DNA of 8,433 nt from contig JADGPH010000198.1 in assembly GCA_017882555.1 (NCBI GenBank), positions 1 to 8,433 of the forward strand, in the 5' to 3' direction. The stretch is from Thermoleophilia bacterium (GTDB lineage Bacteria > Actinomycetota > Thermoleophilia > Miltoncostaeales > Miltoncostaeaceae). This document shows positions 5,513 through 8,433 of this stretch, piece by piece; the first letter of the stretch is position 1; every line of letters starts with the position of its first letter. A program made the translations under genes and the position numbers. The notes under the pieces were generated by a model, which searched no databases, was not told the origin of the DNA, and saw only the letters and a program-made list of their open reading frames with translations.

Positions 5513-6914
5513 TGCTGCCCTCCATCTGGAGCTCGATCAGGCGGTTGAGTTCGACGGCGTATTCCATGGGCAGTTCTTTGGCGATCGGCTCGATGAAGCC
5601 ACGCACGATCATCGCCATGGCCTCTTCCTCGGAGAGCCCACGGCTCATTAGATAGAAGATCTGGTCATCGGCGACCTTGGACACCGTTGCTTCATGGCCG
5701 ACCGAGGAATTCTCTTCCTGGATGTCCATGTACGGGTATGTGTCGGAGCGACTGTCCTCGTCGAGCAACAGCGCGTCGCAGACGACCGACGCCCGGGAGC
5801 GATACGCGCCCGGCTCGACCCTCACCAGGCCCCGGTACGACGTCCGGCCTCCACCACGGCTGATCGACTTCGAGATGATCGTCGACGAGGTATCCGGGGC
5901 GACGTGCACCATCTTGGCGCCGGCATCCTGGTGCATCCCCTCGCCGGCAAAGGCGACCGACAGCACCTCGCCGCGCGCACCACGACCGGTCAACCACACG
6001 GCCGGGTACTTCATCGTGACCTTGCTGCCGAGGTTTCCGTCGACCCACTCCATAGTGGCGTTCTCTTGGGCCACGGCACGCTTGGTGACCAGGTTGTAGA
6101 CGTTGGTCGACCAGTTCTGGATCGTGGAGTATCGGCATCGGGCGCCGGGCTTGACGATGATCTCGACGACGGCCGAGTGCAGGCTGTCGCTGGCGTAGAT
6201 CGGGGCGGTGCAGCCCTCGACGTAGTGGACGTAGGAGCCGGGCTCGCAGATGATCAGCGTGCGCTCAAACTGTCCCATATTCTCGGCATTGATCCTGAAG
6301 TAGGCCTGCAGAGGGATCTCGACCTCGACGCCCTCCGGAACCCAGATAAACGATCCACCCGACCACACCGCGCTGTTGAGTGCAGCGAGCTTATTGTCGC
6401 CCGGCGGAATCACCGTCGCCCAGTAGGTGCGGAAAAGCTCCTCGTGCTCGCGCAGGGCGGTGTCGGTGTCACAGAAGATCACGCCCTTGTTCTCGAGGTC
6501 CTCGCGGATCGAGTGGTAGACGACCTCGCTCTCGTATTGCGCGGAGACCCCGGACAGGTACTTCTGCTCGGCCTCGGGGATCCCGAGCCGATCAAAGGTG
6601 TTCTTGATGTCCTCGGGGACGTCGTTCCAATCTTTCCCCTGTCGCTCCGAGGCGCGAATGAAGTAGTAGATGTCCTGAAAATCAATCCCGCTCAAGTCCG
6701 ATCCCCAGTTCGGCATCGGCTTGCTCTCGAAGATCTCCAGTGCACGCAGGCGGAACTTGGTCATCCACTCGGGCTCGTTCTTGAGGAACGAGATCTCCCG
6801 CACAACGTCGGCGTTCAAACCCTTCTTGGGTGTGAAGACATAGTGCGCTGGGTCGTGCCAGCCAAACTTGTACTGTCCAAAGCCTTCGAGTTCGGGCGGT
6901 GTGGTCGTCGACAC
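5505..6914 (-). CDS. sufB: SufB, iron-sulfur cluster scaffold protein
   Basis: Core scaffold on which the nascent cluster is built in the SufBC2D complex. From the GTG at 6914 it has 469 residues, close to the family norm. Diagnostic stretches include EPEWMTKFRLRALE, KPMPNWGSDLSGIDF, AVWSGGSFIWVPEGV, ENMGQFERTLII, YVEGCTAPIY, IQNWSTNVYNLVTKRA and MSRGLSEEEAMAMIVRGFIE. Cys379 (VVCDALLLDEDS) matches the sulfur-accepting C-terminal Cys of E. coli SufB, and His407-Glu408 (GHEATVSK) match its proposed cluster ligands. AGGAG (6921-6925) abuts an ATG at 6920 and sits 6 bases before the GTG at 6914, so I prefer the GTG; the ATG would add two residues. It is the first gene of the operon, with its stop overlapping sufD. 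Control is probably by the divergent regulator through the region 6921-7117. Confidence 0.97.
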   Translation of the reverse strand: MSTTTPPELEGFGQYKFGWHDPAHYVFTPKKGLNADVVREISFLKNEPEWMTKFRLRALEIFESKPMPNWGSDLSGIDFQDIYYFIRASERQGKDWNDVPEDIKNTFDRLGIPEAEQKYLSGVSAQYESEVVYHSIREDLENKGVIFCDTDTALREHEELFRTYWATVIPPGDNKLAALNSAVWSGGSFIWVPEGVEVEIPLQAYFRINAENMGQFERTLIICEPGSYVHYVEGCTAPIYASDSLHSAVVEIIVKPGARCRYSTIQNWSTNVYNLVTKRAVAQENATMEWVDGNLGSKVTMKYPAVWLTGRGARGEVLSVAFAGEGMHQDAGAKMVHVAPDTSSTIISKSISRGGGRTSYRGLVRVEPGAYRSRASVVCDALLLDEDSRSDTYPYMDIQEENSSVGHEATVSKVADDQIFYLMSRGLSEEEAMAMIVRGFIEPIAKELPMEYAVELNRLIELQMEGSIG

Positions 6915-6920
6915 AGCCAT

Positions 6921-6925
6921 CTCCT
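6921..6925 (-). promoter_or_regulatory. Shine-Dalgarno of sufB that decides its start
   Basis: AGGAG on the minus strand directly touches the ATG at 6920 (no spacing) but is 6 bases from the in-frame GTG at 6914. Normal spacing favours the GTG. Confidence 0.6.
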
Positions 6926-6952
6926 GGAGCAGAATGTGAGTGATGACCCCGG

Positions 6953-6964
6953 GGGTGCTCACGC
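6953..6964. repeat. Left copy of 12-base repeat flanking the divergent promoters
   Basis: GGGTGCTCACGC, identical to bases 7059-7070 and in the same orientation. Its core GTGCTCAC is a partial palindrome (GTG-NN-CAC). It lies in the predicted 5' untranslated region of the suf transcript, about 30 bases after the predicted start site. Candidate operator for the divergent regulator; no binding is shown by sequence alone. Confidence 0.5.
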
Positions 6965-6995
6965 CAACTGAGACCCGTGGGGTAGCGCGCGTTCT

Positions 6996-7006
6996 TCTAT
7001 AGGATA
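6996..7006 (-). promoter_or_regulatory. Predicted -10 region of the suf operon promoter
   Basis: The minus strand reads TATCCTATAGA, giving two overlapping -10 candidates, TATCCT (7006 to 7001) and TATAGA (7001 to 6996). Transcription would start near 6989-6994, leaving about 75-80 bases before the sufB start. No good TTGACA-like -35 is seen at 17-18 bases, which leaves room for an activator or a weak promoter. The same bases contain the rightward -10 box. Confidence 0.45.
7000..7005 (+). promoter_or_regulatory. Predicted -10 box of the rightward (regulator) transcript
   Basis: TAGGAT fits the TANNNT -10 consensus. It is followed after 6 bases by ATG at 7012, the spacing expected of a leaderless transcript whose first base is the A of the start codon. 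It overlaps the leftward suf -10 boxes, so RNA polymerase could not occupy both. No -35 match is evident. Confidence 0.4.
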
Positions 7007-7011
7007 CCTGC

Positions 7012-7125
7012 ATGACCGAAAAGCGAAAGGCCGGTCCGGTAGTCAGGGAACATTCGCCGGGTGCTCACGCTTTCGGTGCTACCCTCGACGCAGTGCGTGA
7101 CTCTGCGGGGGATCGTCTTGGCTGA
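7012..7125 (+). CDS. Possible 37-codon leader ORF upstream of the regulator
   Basis: ATG at 7012 opens a 37-codon frame (MTEKRKAGPVVREHSPGAHA and on) ending in TGA at 7123-7125. The stop overlaps the likely TTG start of the regulator (7118) by 8 bases, the same overlap as sufB/sufD and sufT/sufA. The ATG follows a TANNNT box by 6 bases (leaderless), and the AGGA within that box could also act as a ribosome site. Against it, only 20 of 37 third positions are G or C by my count, below the roughly 75 percent of the neighbouring genes, so a conserved protein is unlikely. A role in translational coupling of the regulator is the more plausible reading. Confidence 0.35.
   Translation: MTEKRKAGPVVREHSPGAHAFGATLDAVRDSAGDRLG
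7059..7070. repeat. Right copy of 12-base repeat flanking the divergent promoters
   Basis: GGGTGCTCACGC, exact copy of bases 6953-6964. It lies downstream of the predicted rightward start site, inside the possible leader ORF. Together the two copies bracket the overlapping promoters, an arrangement suited to a regulator controlling both directions. Confidence 0.5.
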
Positions 7126-7858
7126 CCAGCCCGAATACGCCTCAGCGATGACCGCCGAGCGCCAGATTGAGCGTTTGGCTGCGGCGTTGGGGGATCCAAC
7201 GCGCCGACGCGTCTTCTTTATGGTGCGTGAGTCCGATGACGCGGTCAGCAAGGATCTCGTCGCCGATGCGGTGGGAATCGATCGGCGCCTCGCGGGCTTT
7301 CATCTCGACAAGTTGGTCGATCAGGGTTTTCTGACGGCCGAGTTCAAGCGCCGCACGGGTCGATCGGGTCCCGGTGCCGGTCGCCCCGCCAAGCATTATC
7401 GACTCGCGGCGGAAGAGCTCACGGTGTCGTTGCCGGAGCGCCATTACGACCTATTGGCGTCGCTGCTCCTCAAGGCCGCGGCCGACGAATCTGGCGCAGC
7501 GCGTCAGGACAGTCTTGAGCGGATCGGGTACGAGTTCGGGTTTGAGGTCGGCCTGACCGAGGTTGCTGACGGTCGGACACGCCCCGGCCACGACGGGGTC
7601 AATGCGGTCGAGCAGGTCGTGCGACTGCTGAGCCGGTACGGCTTTGCGGCCCAAACCTCTGGTGACGGAACGATCCGCGCCTGCGCCTGCCCTTTCGAGG
7701 AGTTGGCGTTTGATGATCCTGAGCGCATCTGCGGGCTCGATCGCGCGATTTGGAAGGGCATGTTGGCGGCCTTCGACCATGACGCGACGTTGAGCGTGGC
7801 GACGACCCGCGCCCGTGGTGACGAGGCGTGCGTGGCCGAGGTACTCGGCGCTCCCTAG
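7118..7858 (+). CDS. sufR: SufR-like winged-helix regulator with cysteine-bearing C-terminal domain
   Basis: Probable iron-sulfur-responsive repressor of the suf operon. The N-terminal part (about residues 12-98) is an ArsR/COG2345-type winged helix: AALGDPTRRRVFFMV, the recognition region DAVGIDRRLAGFHLDKLVDQGFL, and a Gly/Arg-rich wing ending in GRPAKHYRL. The C-terminal part carries Cys189, Cys191 (ACACPFEELAF), Cys205 (RICGLD) and Cys238 (EACVAEVL). CPF and ICG are typical of COG2345 proteins, and three such cysteines bind the cluster in known SufR proteins. The start is uncertain. TTG at 7118 has GGGGG 6 bases upstream and gives 246 residues. GTG at 7061 has G/C-rich third positions but poor ribosome spacing. 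ATG at 7148 lacks a ribosome site. It is divergent from sufB, whereas in mycobacteria the regulator heads the operon. The sufR name rests on family and position. Confidence 0.8.
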   Translation: MADQPEYASAMTAERQIERLAAALGDPTRRRVFFMVRESDDAVSKDLVADAVGIDRRLAGFHLDKLVDQGFLTAEFKRRTGRSGPGAGRPAKHYRLAAEELTVSLPERHYDLLASLLLKAAADESGAARQDSLERIGYEFGFEVGLTEVADGRTRPGHDGVNAVEQVVRLLSRYGFAAQTSGDGTIRACACPFEELAFDDPERICGLDRAIWKGMLAAFDHDATLSVATTRARGDEACVAEVLGAP

Positions 7859-7905
7859 AGGCGCGTTGCGGCGCTGGGCTGCGTGGATTCGGGCGGCGGG
7901 TGCGC

Positions 7906-8178
7906 TTAGTCGCGCAGGCGAGTCGAACCGAACAGGTAGACCATGTATCCCAAGGCTCCCGCGAGGGCGACTGCCACGATCGCGTCGGCAAAGGTCTGGA
8001 TGGCCACGTAGTAGATGGCCCAGCCCAGGAACGTGAGCCCGACCAATCCGAACAGGGCGAAACCGAGCCAGTTGGCCCAGTAGGTCGGCAGGTACTTGCG
8101 GATGCCGATCTCATCCGGCCGCGGCCCGTAGTTGCGGCGTCGGCTGACGGCGCGCTTTTTTGACTTGCCGACGGTCAT
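7906..8178 (-). CDS. Small two-helix membrane protein (90 aa), unknown function
   Basis: I do not recognise the family. The first 33 residues are strongly basic (VGKSKKRAVSRRRNYGPRPDE). Two hydrophobic segments follow at about 35-57 (ANWLGFALFGLVGLTFLGW) and 63-84 (FADAIVAVALAGALGYMVYLF), then a short tail STRLRD. A basic N-terminus implies both ends face the cytoplasm, as a small helical hairpin. The ATG at 8178 lies 7 bases after TATCCT, a leaderless-type arrangement. The frame is open upstream to 8259, but there is no promoter or ribosome evidence for a longer form. It converges on the regulator, 47 bases apart, and is divergent from the gene at 8258. No functional link to iron-sulfur assembly is visible. 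Confidence 0.75.
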   Translation of the reverse strand: MTVGKSKKRAVSRRRNYGPRPDEIGIRKYLPTYWANWLGFALFGLVGLTFLGWAIYYVAIQTFADAIVAVALAGALGYMVYLFGSTRLRD

Positions 8179-8185
8179 GGGCCGC

Positions 8186-8191
8186 AGGATA
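8186..8191 (-). promoter_or_regulatory. Predicted -10 box for the small membrane protein
   Basis: TATCCT on the minus strand ends 7 bases before the ATG at 8178, suggesting transcription starts at or next to the start codon (leaderless mRNA). No Shine-Dalgarno and no -35 match are present. Confidence 0.4.
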
Positions 8192-8244
8192 CCAGTGTCC
8201 TCGTCCGCGTGGCGTCCTCGGACCCCGGCGCGAGCCGAAACGGA

Positions 8245-8250
8245 TAGCCT
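8245..8250 (+). promoter_or_regulatory. Predicted -10 box for the gene starting at 8258
   Basis: TAGCCT is followed by 7 bases and then ATG, again a leaderless-type spacing. With the box at 8186-8191 it forms a divergent promoter pair in a 79-base intergenic space. No -35 match is visible. Confidence 0.35.
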
Positions 8251-8257
8251 GGCTGCC

Positions 8258-8433
8258 ATGAGCCGAGTCGACGATTGGCGGGAGGTGTTGGTGCTCTCGG
8301 CGGCCTACGAGTCGGGTCTCTGGGCGCGTTTGGCAACGCCCGGCACACCGGACGCCATCGCCGAGGACCTTGGCCTCGACCGACGGGCGGTGCGGATCAC
8401 GATCGGGGCGCTGGTCGACCGCGGTTGGGTGAC
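8258..8433 (+). CDS. 5' part of a gene with winged-helix-like N-terminus, probably a SAM methyltransferase
   Basis: The ATG at 8258 opens a frame that runs off the window after 58 codons. The visible protein, VLVLSAAYESGLWARLATPG then DAIAEDLGLDRRAVRITIGALVDRGWV, has the helix-turn-helix pattern seen in two settings. One is the dimerisation domain at the N-terminus of class I SAM-dependent methyltransferases (AAxxxGLxxxLAxPxTPxxIAxxLGLDxRAVxxxLxALxxxG). The other is MarR/ArsR-like regulators. The spacing and the YESGLWARLA segment favour the methyltransferase, but the SAM-binding motif would lie beyond the window. The start is supported by a leaderless-type TAGCCT box; there is no Shine-Dalgarno. 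Confidence 0.6.
   Translation, partial: MSRVDDWREVLVLSAAYESGLWARLATPGTPDAIAEDLGLDRRAVRITIGALVDRGWV

Noticed and set aside
5694..6971. 425-codon open frame antisense to sufB
   Set aside because: It mirrors sufB codon structure. Asp/Val/Leu/Arg-rich sequence without a domain is the usual antisense artefact of a GC-rich gene.
6921..7013. N-terminal extension of SufB by about 31 residues
   Set aside because: The sequence before residue MAVSTTT is unlike SufB N-termini, the stretch contains the predicted promoter, and AGGAG lies at the shorter start.
7859..7905. Possible bidirectional terminator between the regulator and the convergent membrane-protein gene
   Set aside because: Only a 5-pair repeat (TGCGC/GCGCA, 7901-7916) overlapping the stop codon, and GC-rich sequence without T-runs. 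Not enough to call.
1..8433. Mobile elements, CRISPR arrays, integrase or attachment sites
   Set aside because: No transposase or recombinase domains, no regularly spaced repeats, and the base composition looks even across the genes. This is a core-genome region.

Overview
The window holds a complete SUF iron-sulfur cluster assembly operon of a GC-rich, high-GC3 bacterium, almost certainly an actinomycetote. The pointers are the gene order sufB-sufD-Rieske-sufC-sufS-sufU-sufT, a SufU (not IscU) scaffold protein, frequent GTG and TTG starts, ATGA and 8-base gene overlaps, and starts placed 6-7 bases behind a TANNNT box as in leaderless transcripts. I cannot name the genus; a lineage outside the well-studied mycobacteria and streptomycetes is possible.

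Layout. Bases 1-114 may carry the first codons of a minus-strand gene that leaves the window (weak). Bases 115-385 are non-coding, with a 23-base palindrome (298-320) and a stem-loop (348-380). A 71-codon minus-strand gene of unknown function (386-601) follows the operon. Bases 713-6914 are the suf operon, all on the minus strand and read from right to left: sufB, sufD, a Rieske ferredoxin, sufC, sufS, sufU, sufT and an A-type carrier (sufA/erpA-like). Most neighbours overlap or lie within 20 bases, so this is one transcription unit with translational coupling.

The region 6921-7117 is a divergent regulatory region. Leftward (suf) and rightward -10 boxes overlap around 6996-7006, and a 12-base sequence occurs once on each side. 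To the right is a divergent winged-helix regulator with a cysteine-bearing C-terminal domain (7118-7858, SufR/COG2345-like), preceded by a possible 37-codon leader ORF that overlaps its start. A convergent 90-residue membrane protein (7906-8178) and the start of a rightward gene with a winged-helix-like N-terminus (8258 to the end, probably a methyltransferase) close the window.

How it works together (family knowledge): SufS takes sulfur from cysteine, SufU with bound zinc accepts it, the SufBC2D ATPase scaffold builds the cluster, SufA-type and SufT proteins help deliver it, and the Rieske protein is a likely electron carrier. The divergent regulator plausibly senses cluster status through its cysteines and represses the operon. 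I found no wholly new system; the less usual points are in the regulatory region, the Rieske and SufA insertions, and the small downstream gene.
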